NCBI RefSeq assembly: GCF_020360975.1
Contig: NW_025408673.1
Location: 3,348,001 to 3,412,000, forward strand
DNA: 64,000 nucleotides
Origin: Hirsutella rhossiliensis
Taxonomy: Eukaryota; Ascomycota; Sordariomycetes; Hypocreales; Ophiocordycipitaceae
Reading direction: 5' to 3'
Made by a program: the position numbers and the translations under genes
Part shown: piece by piece, positions 11,399 to 22,354 of the stretch
Layout: the number at the start of each line of letters is the position of its first letter
Position numbering within the stretch: position 1 is the stretch's first letter
The notes under the pieces: model-generated
Told to the model about the DNA's origin: nothing
The model's input: the letters and a program-made list of their open reading frames with translations, nothing else
The model's database searches: none

Positions 11399-11566
11399 TG
11401 TCAAACGACATTCCGCCCCAGTCGAGGAGGTGTCTCGACCCACATGGGCACCGTTCTTGTGTATATATATAACTGGGACCTTCGTCCCCTTGACTTGGGC
11501 AGTGGTTAAGGATAATAGACTCTCTATAACCGTTATATGCATGGCATCTCTCATTTCCTTTTGACA
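11399..11566 (-). repeat. Solo LTR (TGTCAAA family, copy 3)
   Basis: Reverse-oriented relative of 5612-5773 with TGTCAAA/TTTGACA-type ends. The inner blocks for CACAAGAACGGTGCCCATG and GTCGAGACACCTCCTCGAC are identical to copy 2. Flanking 5-mers (ATACC, GGTTA) do not match, so either the insertion is old or it recombined. From 11567 to 11955 nothing else was recognised. Confidence 0.8.
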
Positions 11567-11955
11567 GGTTATGAGCCCGGATTGGCTCTCAAACGCTAAG
11601 TGTTGCCATTTTCAGCCAATCTTCGACTAATGAGTCACAGAGATCAACATTCCTGATCCATTTCGTCGTCGTTAAGGGGAAAAACTTCACGGCCTCCATC
11701 GCCAGCAGATATCTCTCGCGTTGCGCGGGTATGCTACTTGAAGGCATTCCAACTTATGGCTCTAGACATCGTCACATTCCTGCCCGTGGCTGCACCCGGT
11801 CCTCTCTGACAACTAGAAGATGGAAAGGAACACAACTCCCTGATAAGGAGAAGAGAAGTTTTCCACTGCCATGAGATGTCATGCTTTAGAGTCTCCCTCC
11901 ATTGCAAATCAGTTTATCCTTCTACCCATTACTCTACCTTCTGACCGCCTCTAGG

Positions 11956-12447
11956 ATGGACAGCACTGCATCAGGCCTACAGAAGATCCCCAAGCTTGAA
12001 TCCCCTGACCAATATATCGAATGGCACAGAGGGATCACAGACTTCCTGAGCACTCACAACTACGGTCGACTCTTCAATGCTCTCAAGGAGCCACCCGTCA
12101 GGTTGCAATCGGACACTAAGCGCGAGTACGCCAATGTCCTTGAGAAGTGGGAAGAGAAGCAGGACAACGCATGTAATTGCGTACGCGCCACCATTGGCTT
12201 CAATGCTCGAGAAACCGTCAAATCCATAGACGGGAAACCATTCAACCGACTACATATCGTCCTAGAAACCATTGAGGAACACTACAAGCCCACCGGGAGT
12301 GCCAATTACCAGGAACTGGATCGTAAATACCATGAGCTATCCCTTGAAAACTGCAAGGGGGTCATGAACTTTGCCTCAAGGCTCCAGGAAGCTAACAATC
12401 AACTACTGGGGATTAATTCAACCCTTGGTTACAACTGTTGCGATTGA
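11956..12447 (+). pseudogene. Copia-type Gag, N-terminal fragment
   Basis: Starts at ATG 11956 (MDSTASGLQK) and shows the usual Copia Gag opening with a YIEWHRGITDFL block, a helical capsid-like region, and LENCKGVMNFASRLQEANNQL. It stops at 12447 after about 163 residues. The zinc knuckle, protease and integrase that should follow on plus are absent. Instead a 132-bp LTR follows, then a Copia pol on the opposite strand. It could be a fragment of the same family turned around by inversion, or of another copy. It is non-functional on its own. Confidence 0.75.
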
Positions 12448-12470
12448 ACTTACTTCTATTCAATTCTGTC

Positions 12471-12602
12471 TGACAGCTCTCAACATACATATATACATAG
12501 TGGCACGTCCGTGCCACTATCCAGTGACTCACCACTTGTAACTGCTGCCTAAACATGTCTTGGTCCATGTCTCATATCAAGTCAACACACCCTAGAGCTG
12601 TC
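12471..12602. repeat. Short Copia LTR with strong internal hairpin
   Basis: The termini TGACAGCTCT (12471-12480) and AGAGCTGTCA (12593-12602) are perfect inverted repeats with TG/CA ends. Inside, 12497-12520 is an 11-bp perfect stem (ATAGTGGCACG and its complement) with a two-base loop. It lies directly downstream of the minus-strand pol stop at 12620, the expected place of that element's 3' LTR. No 5-bp target duplication is visible. Confidence 0.65.
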
Positions 12603-12619
12603 AGACTTCAACTGCAACG

Positions 12620-14578
12620 CTATTCATAGCGTATGGGTCCAATTCCAATCCTCCTCCTGTTCCTCTCGAAAGCCTCCCTAGGCAGAGGCTTGGTCATCCC
12701 ATCTGCTAGCATATTCTCCCTGGAACCCAGTAGACTTGGATTCTCCTTCCTTGACCTCATCAACGACGTGATGAAATGCTATATCAACATGCTTGATTTT
12801 CGACGTGTTCGATACTCCTCGGGTCAGCTGCACAGCTCCCTTATTATCTCCAAGCAGTAGTGGCACTGTTTGCTCCCCCTTTCCTTCCAGTTCTGCAAGT
12901 AGTCGACGTCCCCAGAGAGCAGCTTTGTGGCCTCCCCATCCCAACATACTCTGCTTCTGTCGTAGATCTTGCCACTGATTTCATCTTCTTGCTATACGTC
13001 ATGACGGCGCCTCCGTAGACCATAAAGACGAACCCCAGGATACTCTTCCGGTCCCTTGGATCAGTAGCGTAGTCGGTGTCAGAGAACGCTTCTCCATCTT
13101 GTAGGCCTGCAGAGCCGACGTGCCCTTCGATGTTGTGGTCAATGGAATAATAGTCGATATCGCTGCCTTCGACTCCTTGTGCGTGCTCATTATTTCCGCC
13201 ATATGTGATACCGTGGTGAATAGTCCTGCCGACATAACCCAATATTCGTAGCAAAGCCTTCCAGTGGTTCCAGCATGCCTCTACCGTGAAAGATGCCATT
13301 CTGTTAACTGCGAATATAATGTCGAACCTCGTATTGCATAGCCAAATCAGCTTTCCGAGCAATTCCACGTATTTCAACCATTCGTCATGGTTCAGAGGCC
13401 GTCCCGGTTCCTCAACGAGCTTCCGTATAGCTCCAGGTTCCATGGGGGTTGCGTGCTTCATTGAGTCGTCGTAGAGAAATTCTGCCACGATTTCCTTCGC
13501 AAATTGTGATTGATGAATCATCAGCTTTCCTTTGTGCCTTTGAATCCGAATTCCGAGAATGTTCTCTGCTTCTCCGAGGTCTTTCATCTCAAATCTTCCC
13601 TTCAGCTTTTCCTTGACCCGTTCAATGGCAACCTCGTTCCCCCCTGTAATCATAAAGTCATCCACGTGCACGCCGATGATTACCCCCGACTCTGTATGTC
13701 TGAATATTGTCGGGTCCACTGTCATCGGTGAGAAACCAATCTCCTTGAGATATCCTGATATTAGCAAATACCACATCCTTGCAGCTTGCTTCAATCCGTA
13801 CAAACTCTTCAGGATCTGAACGTATTTCCCGAAATATTGCTGGAGCTCAGTTGGCACTTTCATGAAGATCCTTTCCTTTAGGTCTGCTGCAAGGAACGCA
13901 GCCACAGCATCCATCTGGTATACCTTCCAGCCTTTCTTCGCCGCTAAAGCTAGAATGATCCTCATCGCATCGAGCCGGATCGTGGGTGCGAAGGTTTCTC
14001 GTAATTGATCCCGTGTTTCTGTGTGAACCTCTCGCGACTAGACGTGCTTTATACCGTAGTATCTCCCTTCTTTGTCTTTCTTGTGATAAAACACAAGCTT
14101 GGCATCAACTACTTCTTCTCCGTGCACGTCAACTTCGTTGATTTCCTCCGAGAATGTCTGTCGTCGAATGAGATTCTGAACTTCCTCATCTATAGCTCCT
14201 ACCCATTGATCCTTCTCACTGCCTTCCATCGCCTGTCGGAAGGTAAGCTTTTTCGGGTCGAAGTCGTACAGGTCTGTATTAGGCTGGAGAAGCGTCCTTG
14301 CTACCATGGCTCTTTCCTTCCTGCCACTCTCCTCGCTTCTTCAGACGTTCTGCCATGCGCTGTTCTTCTCTTTGCCGCCATTCCAGCTCTGCTCGCTGCT
14401 TCTCTGCTCTTTTGAGTGCCACGGCCTCTCGTCGAATCTGGGATCTTGTTTTCGGCAGACTCCTTTCAGGAGAGGTTATATCCGCCTCCCCTGTAAAGTC
14501 GGTCGTTGCAAATTCCCCGCCGCCCCCCACCGCCTTCCGCTTTGGGCAAGCCCTTCCCCTTTTGGCCCGTCGCTGCAT
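12620..14578 (-). pseudogene. Copia pol remnant: reverse transcriptase and RNase H
   Basis: Truncated Copia polyprotein. From 14578 downwards there is a basic, charged linker (RSQIRREAVALKRAEKQR). Next is the start of the reverse transcriptase with MEGSEKDQWVGAIDEE, then its core with YQMDAVAAFL, YGLKQAARMW and HVDDFMI (the catalytic YVDD-type box with His in place of Tyr). RNase H follows with FSDTDYATDP, STTEAEYVGM and DNKGAVQL, and the family's C-terminal signature NMLADGMTKPLPREAF runs to the stop at 12620. Frame breaks lie near 14040 and near 12945. Integrase, protease and gag are missing upstream. The LTR at 12471-12602 is its probable 3' LTR. Confidence 0.85.
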
Positions 14579-15986
14579 CCCGGATTGCTATAAGAACACC
14601 CACACTCCCTTACCCCTTCCTCTCGGTTCTCCTTGTATTCCTCTTTCTTTCTCTCACCATTATCCCTGTCGGCCGGCCATCTCTGATGCACAGCCCCGTC
14701 CTTTGCCTAACTCTGCTCCGCTCACACGACCCTCTCGACTCCTACTCTGCATGTTCAGCTGAGTTCTGATGCCCCTGGGTTCTGCATGTCCGCTTCATCA
14801 GCCATGTCTTTTGTCCCTTTGGTCCTTCACCTTGGCTTAGGGGAGGGATAGGGCTCCTCTTGTTGCTTCAACGCCCTGAATCGAAGGGGCCTTCACTCGC
14901 CGATGTGGACGTGGTTTCCCCCGACTCTCAACCTCCATACTCTGGCAACAGCTTGACGCGATCACGGCTACCCGCCAGATCCTTGGATCCTGCCCTGTGA
15001 TTTGGTTGCCGCCATGCCCGCGATGACCCACAGGCTTCCGCTGCAATATTGTCCGCTATTCTGGGATCGGATGACGTGGCAAAGTCTGCCTTGCCTTCGC
15101 AAGGCATGCTGCATACGAACACATGCAGAGATCAGGCCAGCTGACCTTCCATCGTCTCCGTTAGCTCCATCAAAAGTCCCTCGGCGCGCCCGAGACGACC
15201 ACTAATGGAACACCGGCCTGCTTCGGCGTTGGCTGTTGGAACCTCCTCGATTGGCATCACAGCAACAGGCCGTCTTCCGACAAGAATGCCACCGACATGG
15301 GCCCCGCAATCTGCGACCACAATCGCGGCTCACGCCATCCCTCGATGTTGCGATTCGTGGCTCGATGCTATCTCCGTCTTCGTCCACCCTAGGTCTGTTC
15401 CTGTGGCCGCATGAAGGTCGGATGATCCTTCCTTAATCTCGCAGGCCGTGCCGAATCGTACGAGTTTCGGGTGCGCAGCTTTCCGCCGCGCCACGGCGCG
15501 TGCCTGAGCGCCTGACTATTGGTTGTCCCACGATGATGTTCGTGGGTTAGATGGTCCGGTGATCTTGCCTGGACGAGCGGCTTATCCGGAGCACTCTGAG
15601 ATTGGGTGCTTGGTCCCCTCCTCCGCTGCAGCTTTGCGACCCCTCAACTCGGGGGGAACAGGGTAAGCGAGGTTCGCGAAGGAAGAGGGGGCTGGTGGCC
15701 AGTGGGAGTCGAGACGCGAGAGTGTGGAAAGTGGAAAAGGTACAGGGGGGCCTGTTGGCCTTGCCGGCTTGTCACCTGCCGTGGAAGGGCTGCGCCTGCA
15801 GAGGAGGGGGCACTGACACGTCACGGCGATGACTTCGGCAAAGTTGGCCCCGGTGTTTCTCTTCTCTCTCATTCAGCTACGGCCATGGGTGGGTGGATTT
15901 GTCCATAAGAAGGCCATGGATCTGCCGAATTCCTCACCACTTAACCATTCTCTTCCAAGCCTTTGTTTCCTACGACGACTGTGAAG
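14579..15986. other. No gene recognised between the Copia pol and the next gene
   Basis: Open frames on both strands are short, overlapping and without motifs. The position fits the degraded integrase or gag part of the minus-strand Copia, but I could not find an integrase zinc site or catalytic block. The last few hundred bases are probably the promoter of the gene starting at 15987. Confidence 0.4.
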
Positions 15987-16874
15987 ATGGACCGTATGAC
16001 TTTGAAGAGAACATACCGCTGGCCCTCTCCCGATCGAGGTCATCCATCCAATCAATCTGCTGTCAGGTGGACCCTCCCTTGCTCGACTGTATCTCCCTCG
16101 CCAGCCAGTTCGAGGAACAGCGACTCTGGCTCCAGCAGCGAAACGGGAGGTACTGACAAGTCCAGCCAGACCATCTCGGAGCCTGGTTATAAGACCCCCG
16201 ACGTTGAATCTAGCGTTCCTGTCACGAAGTCGACGAACCCAGAGACTAAGGGGGAGAGATCACCCCAGTCCCTCATGCGATCCCCAACACCCGTCACAGG
16301 CCCAGCCATGGACGCCAATCGTCTTCAAACTCTTTTCTCCGAGTATGAAAGAGTCATCAGCGAACAAACTGAGCCACGTCGACGCAGCGTTTCGGCACAT
16401 CAAGGTAACACGAGTTCCCATACCTGCAACCTACGCTTGCATTTCTCACAACTTTTTGCAGAGAACAGAAATCTTGAGCCTCATTGCCCAAAGTCCCAGC
16501 ATCAGGCGCTTTCCGAAGCGATCACAAACTGTGAACAGTCCGGGGTAACCCAACCACGCCGAAGCCAGCGGAAGAGGAAGGTTGCGCCACGCCCTGCTAC
16601 CACTGCTTCAAACCGTTTCCAGAAGAAGCGCATTGCGACTTGTAGCAGTCAGGAATACGAGTTCTTACGTTTGGGGGAGGTACGAAAGGCATGGAACGGA
16701 TCCATCGAATATAAGGTCATTTGGAAGCCAACCTGGGCATATATTGACGATCTCCGGGGCAAACGGGCATTGGAAGAGGCCGAAGAGCTCATTGTGGATG
16801 AGTTCGGTCAGGTAGCGTGGGAAAAGGAGATGGCAAGATCTGGTCATTTCGACCTGGATACCGAGTCGGAGTAG
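15987..16874 (+). CDS. Unknown protein with chromodomain-like C-terminus, two exons
   Basis: I do not recognise a named family. Start ATG 15987 (MDRMTLKRTY) lies in a fair context. An intron at 16405-16461 (GTAACA...TTTGCAG, 57 bp, a multiple of three) leaves the frame open even if unspliced. The first 150 residues are Ser/Pro/Thr-rich and disordered. A basic block RRSQRKRKVAPR and a second one, FQKKRIA, suggest nuclear location. The C-terminal 70 residues (IEYKVIWKPTWAYIDDLRG, then an acidic helix) have the strand-Trp-strand-helix order of chromo-like folds, but the aromatic cage is not convincing. It could be a domesticated transposon protein. The stop is at 16874. Splicing and fold are inference. 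Confidence 0.55.
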   Translation: MDRMTLKRTYRWPSPDRGHPSNQSAVRWTLPCSTVSPSPASSRNSDSGSSSETGGTDKSSQTISEPGYKTPDVESSVPVTKSTNPETKGERSPQSLMRSPTPVTGPAMDANRLQTLFSEYERVISEQTEPRRRSVSAHQGNTSSHTCNLRLHFSQLFAENRNLEPHCPKSQHQALSEAITNCEQSGVTQPRRSQRKRKVAPRPATTASNRFQKKRIATCSSQEYEFLRLGEVRKAWNGSIEYKVIWKPTWAYIDDLRGKRALEEAEELIVDEFGQVAWEKEMARSGHFDLDTESE

Positions 16875-16944
16875 AATAGCGAGGTTATGCCAAGACAACC
16901 CTATCCCCCTTGCTCCTTTCCCTTCACTGGATACACTCAGCAGG

Positions 16945-17260
16945 TCCAAGGCGGTCTGGAGCATACCGGTAGCCCTGCCTTCGTTGACGCTGCTGCTGCT
17001 GCTGCTGCTGAGCCTCTGCAAATCGGTCGTGTTATTGGTCGTGACTTCATCTGGCGCTAAACGCGTTGCAATTCTGGCGCTCCGCTTTGTCCTATCCGCT
17101 GTATCTTCAAGTTGTCGCGTGGCTTCCCGAATCTTGCTGCTAGGTCTCGTGACGCGACTCGATTTTTTTTCGTGGGCGTTGGAGCGGGCGGCGCGCCCTG
17201 CCCCACCATGATCACGGCCTCGGCTGGCTCTTCCATGATGGAGCTCCTCAATCCTCCGGT
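16945..17260 (-). repeat. Direct repeat, left copy (truncated gene duplication)
   Basis: Aligns with 19240-19500 in the same orientation. Shared blocks include TGCCTTCGTTGAC, CTGTCGCGTGG and CCCCACCATGATCACGGCCTC. Read on minus, both copies give EPAEAVIMVG/DPAEAVIMVG followed by a basic Pro/Thr-rich segment. This copy also contains a CTG trinucleotide run (about 16989-17011) that reads as poly-Ser on minus. It appears to be the 5' part of a second copy of the kinase-fold gene at 17960-18740. No kinase body follows this copy. Confidence 0.6.
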
Positions 17261-17959
17261 GCTGTTCGTTCGAGGAGGATGTCGGTTGAGTTCGGAACGC
17301 ACCGTATGCAGTGTCGACTGTCGTTCGTCTTCCCGCGGGTGGTGTGCGCGGCCAGAGGGTACCAGCAGCGGGCCATGGGCGACACCAGCCCCGCGTGTTT
17401 AAATAAGCGTAGGCGCTAGCACCTTGTAAGACAGGCAGCAAGAGCACCCAGCCGAGCAGAGCCTCGGGTGCCAGTAACCGCCCAGGTGCAGTGGCTGCTG
17501 GCCTGGGATTGCTGGTTACCCATGTCAGAGGTTGGCGGCAATTTACAGGTGCCAGTCGCCTTTAGGCTCTTGTTCCTGGTCGCTAGGTGCTGCTGGTAAC
17601 CGCCCAGCCACAGTGCCAGCAACCATTCATGCGTTGTTGCTGGAATCTCGTAGTGGCCAGTAACCGCGCGGTCACAGTTATCACTCGCCTGTAATGAAGG
17701 TTGTTTAGGAGCATGTGGACCGAAGCCGGGCCAACAAACACCGGAGTCGCGGCACGATTGCTTGCAATCATGATCACCAGGGCGGTTGCGGAAGCTCTCG
17801 GTCGGACTCATGCCCCATTCAATATCTGCGCTGAGGTCAAGCGGTCCGGTTGAGGGAAAAATTAGGGTAGCTATAGTGGCTTGTTTGGCTGAAACTTCAC
17901 GTCCCGCCAGTTTGGAGCAGTAAGGCTTCGAGCAGCAGGAACGGAAAATATACGAAAGC
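17261..17959. other. Spacer with three CCAGTAACCGC-type motifs
   Basis: No gene recognised. A motif close to CCAGTAACCGC followed by CCAGG/CCAGC/GCGGT and CACAG occurs at about 17471, 17593 and 17657, with an inverse relative (GCTGGTTACC) at about 17511. The spacing is irregular. It could be subterminal binding motifs of a lost DNA transposon or cis elements for the neighbouring gene. Confidence 0.4.
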
Positions 17960-18740
17960 CTATTCCACAACTTGCAAATGATCTCGTAGCAAGCCACGTT
18001 TCCTGCTACGAGCTCCAAACCCGTCTCTCTGCCGCTTCCTCTTATCCCGGGATAACTGGAATAGCTGCTTGTGTTTGGGAGCTGGGATGAGGTTGGCGCG
18101 GTCGAAGTCGACGAGCATGACGCGGTGGCGCTCGTCGTTCCAAAGCAGGTTGGGTTCGCGCTCGTCACCGTGGTCGACACCCTCGGCCCAGACGGCCTGC
18201 GAAGAACGCTTCACCTCAGCCGCTAGGTCCGGCACCCCCACCTCCACGGCCACTTCGCCGCCCCACGACATTAGCATCATGTGGACGACCCTTACCCCGC
18301 CAGGGAGGACGTAACTCCTAGCCAGTCGGACGATGTCAAAGTGGACCGGCACCACCTCGCCCTGGAGCTTGTCGAGATGCGCGTAGATACGGCTCTCGTG
18401 CTCCAGGCGGTATAGATGATCCGACAGCGTTCCCTTGCCGACGAATGAGTAGCCATACGACGCCAGCTCTAACTTGAAGAGCAACCCAGTCGCCCCAACC
18501 TTGCCCTGGCCGTCCAGCGCCTTGTAGTTTCGATAAGTATTCCGGCGCAGCCGCTCGCCCACCAGGCGGGTGAACTCGCCAGCGTCGATGGGGTGTCGGA
18601 TACCGCCTTCGGTGGTGCGATGCGAGGGCGCGTTGGGGCAATTGCCGTCGAGATCCCAGCCTCTCTTGAGGCTCAACAAGCAGGCCTGCGTGCAGTATTG
18701 CCTGGCGGGTCCCGGATCGGACGTTTCGGTCTCCTGGTAG
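17960..18740 (-). CDS. Kinase-fold protein with Cys-rich lead-in, 5' end unresolved
   Basis: Protein-kinase/APH-like fold seen in fungal accessory genomes, function unknown. The readable part begins near 18740 with QYCTQACLLSLKRG and CPNAPSHR, a possible small zinc-binding module. Next come FTRLVGERLR, GATGLLFKLELASYGYSFVGKGT (nucleotide-binding lobe) and RLEHESRIYAHL. The catalytic loop GVDHGDEREPNLLWN stands where HRDxxxxN is usual, and VMLVDFDRA replaces the DFG. The expected HxD is altered to HGD. It ends after a basic tail (RDKRKRQRD) at 17960. Upstream on minus, a repeat-rich acidic stretch (EDDNEDDNED, about 18820-18860) is in another frame, so an intron or frame break must lie near 18740. 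The left part of the gene overlaps the direct repeat at 19240-19500. Confidence 0.65.
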
Positions 18741-19239
18741 CTGCCGCTCGATGGACCTTTCCTGGGCTCATTCGTGTCGTTTCTTGTACAAGTCCGGGAT
18801 GGATCATTTTCGGGCCATCCTCGTTGTCGTCCTCGTTGTCGTCCTCATTTCTGCGACGAACTGCCGCGGTCATGTACGATGACCTCAATCGCAGTGGGTA
18901 CACTCAGTTGGTTGGGCCTTCAACGGACTGAAACTCCGAGCCCTCCGTCTCTTGCAATGACGACGGCGACGACGAATCCGCACCCTCTGCCTCGAGAAGA
19001 CGCACCACATCCTCGTATGGTTCCCCCCATTTTTCCAGACCCTCTCTTGCCTTTTGCAATGCCAGGTCGAGTGAATTTCCACTGAGCGCCTCGGATCGAA
19101 GACTCAACAGGCAAAAGCTGGCTAGTTGAGCTACTGCGGTATGAGGCACATTTCTGGCCCGATCCCCAGCCGACGCTTCGACCACCTCTTCGTCTGGCAC
19201 GCATAAATTATAGTTTGACGGGACGCGTCCGGCAGGTTT

Positions 19240-19500
19240 AAGGTCATTTGGAGCATCGTCTTGCCTTCGTTGACACGTTGGTCGTGGCCTCAGCTGACGT
19301 CGCACGCGTTGCGATTCTGGCGCTTCGCGTCGTCCTATCCGCTAATTCTTCAAGCTGTCGCGTGGTGTCGCGGATCCTTCTGCTAGGCTTCGCGGCGCGA
19401 CTCGATCTTTCGTGAGCGTTGGGGTGGGCGGCCCCACCATGATCACGGCCTCAGCCGGATCTTCCGTGATGGAGCTCCCCAATTGCTCGCACTCCTCGGT
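19240..19500 (-). repeat. Direct repeat, right copy
   Basis: Partner of 16945-17260 and upstream of the kinase-fold gene, so probably its original 5' region. The two copies bracket about 2 kb. They are diverged, with scattered substitutions and small indels, so the duplication is not recent. From 19501 to 19928 nothing else was recognised. Confidence 0.6.
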
Positions 19501-19928
19501 CGTCGATCGAATTATTTTCGCTGAATGGAGATCTATAGGAATTCCCTATCGACCGATCTTCGATATCGTCCATTCACCCAGGCGACAAAATGTTCGTGAC
19601 TCGCGGGGCTGTTTGATAATCACATCGCAAGAGTAGGCCACTTCGGCTAAAAGTCGACCAGGCGAGACACGGGGTGGACGTGGCTATGCTCTGGCGGCGC
19701 TGGCGAGAAGAAGGATGGGAAGTCAACAGCGAGGCTACGAAATAACACTTGCTCGTGTCATAACCGCGCAAGTCTGATAGTGCGGTACTACCCGCCCCAC
19801 CAAATCGCGGCTGAAGCGCTCCGCCACTGCCCCAGACAGGACGTGCTGGCCAGACGCGTTTTTACCCAGCAAAACCTCAACACTCCCTTCCATCCGGACC
19901 ACGACATCGCAACGACGAGGCGGCCGCC

Positions 19929-22354
19929 ATGACGGATCAGAACCGCTCAAAGATTATCAAGGATTTTCCCATTGGAAACGGTCTCGACGTCTTCCGTGCT
20001 TCGTTTAGGTCGATCTGTGATGGCAGTAGCATCCTGCGGTCCCCAGACGCTCTTGATGAGCTAGGTCGAGAAGGCATGTCCCACTACCCCGTCCCTTGCA
20101 CTTCTCTAACCAGTTCGAAGATCTCCAAACCCTCACACTTGATCTCCTTTCGGCACTCCAATCACTTCGTGCTTCGCGTCTCCTTTGCTCCGCCAGTGGG
20201 GACAGGAACTTATACGGCGACTTGCTACGGCTCAACTCAGCTGTCAACTCCGGCGAGTTCGATGTCGACCGTACCAAACCGCTGTTAAATGTGGCTCTCG
20301 CCGACAAACCCGACGATTCCCTTATTTGGAACCAGGTCTACAGCGCAGTCGCCGAATCCACCCCGCCTCCCCGACCGATACTCTCGTCAATCCAACAAAC
20401 GCCGCTGAGTCAGAACACGAGCGGCCTCGTGAACTCGTCAGAATCCCGCCAGAATGTCGACCCGATACTGAAGTTGGAGCTCGAACATGTCTATGTCGGA
20501 GTTCCCAATTTCCACAAAGCCTTATTTGGAGACGTGCCAGACCTCGACGTGGTTTCTGAGGCAGTCTTCCGCAGCTGTACAGAAGGCGACAACCCACTCT
20601 TCAAGGACGGGTGGAGTGGATGGCCGGCAGGTGCCAAAGAGAGCGATGTGCTGACTTGGTTCGGCGGCCTAATCCCGAAGCTGGAAGAATTCGCAGGCGA
20701 TCGCATTTCGCGTCCGGCGGCTCGGCGAAAGCTGCTGGCGCAGCCGAGGACACCACTAGTTGGCTCTATAGGCAAGCGCAGCATGGACATCGGTTTTGTC
20801 AATAACGACATCACATGTGATCCCAATCCTGAGGATTTGAGATATCGTTGGTCGCACATCCTCATTGCTGGCGAACTGAAAAGCAACCCGAAGGCCGACA
20901 TAGCATCGATTGCATGGATTGATCTCGCAAGGTATGCAAGAGAGGTATTCGCGGCTCAAGACACTCGTCGATTCGTTTTGGGCTTCACCCTCTGCGGGTC
21001 GCTTATGAGGGTATGGGAGTTTGACCGGCTTGGGGGGATCGCCTCCGAACAATTCGACATCAACAAGAAGCATGGTGCGCTACAGTTTGCGACGACAATC
21101 CTGGGATTTCTGCGAATGAATAAGGAGATGCTTGGTTTTGATCCCACCATTATAACATCCGGCGGCCAGCAGTATATCGAGATCGAACGAAACGACAAAA
21201 CAGAGCGTCTCATCATTGATGATGTTATGAAGCGAGCGCGGTGCATTGCCGGTCGGGCGACAACCTGTTGGAAAGCACATCGCAAAGAAGACCCCCAGAC
21301 GCCGCTTGTTATCAAGGACTCCTGGCAGTACACGGACCGAGACGAAGAGGGTATACTTGTCCAAGAAGCGACTGAGAAAGGTGTTATTAATGTTGCCCGA
21401 TACTACCACCACGAGACTGTACGCGTCCGCAGTGCGGATGACGACATCCAAAACAATGTTCGAAAGAGACTGGATGTCACCAAAGCTACAAATTACCGAT
21501 CAGGACATGCGATGTTGCCATCAGGTACGAGCGCGTCAAGTGTGTCACGCAGAGGGCAAAGCAGCGGCGCTGGTGTGAAGCGACCGTCCAGCGAAACCGA
21601 TGCCGCTCTGCCGCCTAACAAAAGATCCGGTTCAATATCTCCAGTCAAGGCAAGCACCGGAGCCCTGCCAAACCGTGTACATCGGCGACTCATTCTTCGT
21701 GACTTTGGAAAGCCAATCTACAAGGCAAAATCTCGCACGGCGCTGCTCGCTGCGCTGGAGAGCTGCATTGAAGGTCACCAGTCGTTGCATGAGGCGGGCC
21801 TTCTCCACAGGGACATCTCCATCAACAACCTCATGATCAATGAAGATGATGAGAACCCTTCGTGGCAAGCTTTCTTGATTGATCTAGACCTTGCTATACG
21901 AGAACAACGACAAGGTGCCTCAGGAGCAAAAGGAATGACTGGTACGAGAGCATTTATGGCTATAGGAGCTTTATTGGGCGACCAGCACTCCTTCATGCAT
22001 GACCTGGAGTCGTTTTTCTGGGTGTTCTTTTGGGTATGTATTCATTACAATGGACCAGATGAACATGCTAGGGTGATTGGTCGGTTTGACAAGTGGAACT
22101 ACGTTGATGTGGAAGAGTTAGCAGAACTCAAGTCGGGCTTGGTGGGCAATGAACGGCATTTTCTCAACCGTATCGGCCAGTCATTTACCCCTTATTTCGA
22201 GCCTCTGGCTCAATGGGTAAACCGGCTGCGACGGGAACTCTTTCCAGGGGATAAGCCGTGGCAGGGCCGAGAGGATCCTGGGCTATATGTTCGCATGCGG
22301 CGAATCTTGCAAGGTGCCCAACAGGACCCGGCGATCCTTGCAAGACGGGATTGA
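19929..22354 (+). CDS. FunK1-type fungal protein kinase, nearly intact
   Basis: Second FunK1-family kinase, about 800 residues. The probable start is ATG 19929 (MTDQNRSK, context CGCCATGA); the long frame from about 20096 to 22354 is joined by one frame break close to 20090. Visible in order: family N-terminal helices; a nuclease-like block with ILIAGELKS and IDLARYAREVFA; CIAGRATTCWKA; a disordered Ser-rich linker with KRPSSETD and NKRSG; and the kinase lobe with LHRDISINNLMI, FLIDLDLA, GTRAFMAIGAL and HDLESFFWVFFWV. All kinase signatures are present. It is diverged from the copy at 8627-10932 over its whole length, so this is not a recent duplication. The substrate is unknown for the family. 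Confidence 0.88.

Noticed and set aside
12471..12602. MITE with terminal inverted repeats
   Set aside because: TG/CA ends, position right after the Copia stop and lack of a target duplication fit an LTR better.
16665..18180. Long minus-strand frames of 254-260 codons
   Set aside because: Low-complexity Ser/Arg/Thr-rich, overlapping the real genes and the direct repeat in other frames; no domain support as full genes.
20096..20098. Start of the second FunK1 kinase at 20096
   Set aside because: The codon there is TTG. The nearest well-placed ATG is at 19929, joined by a frame break.
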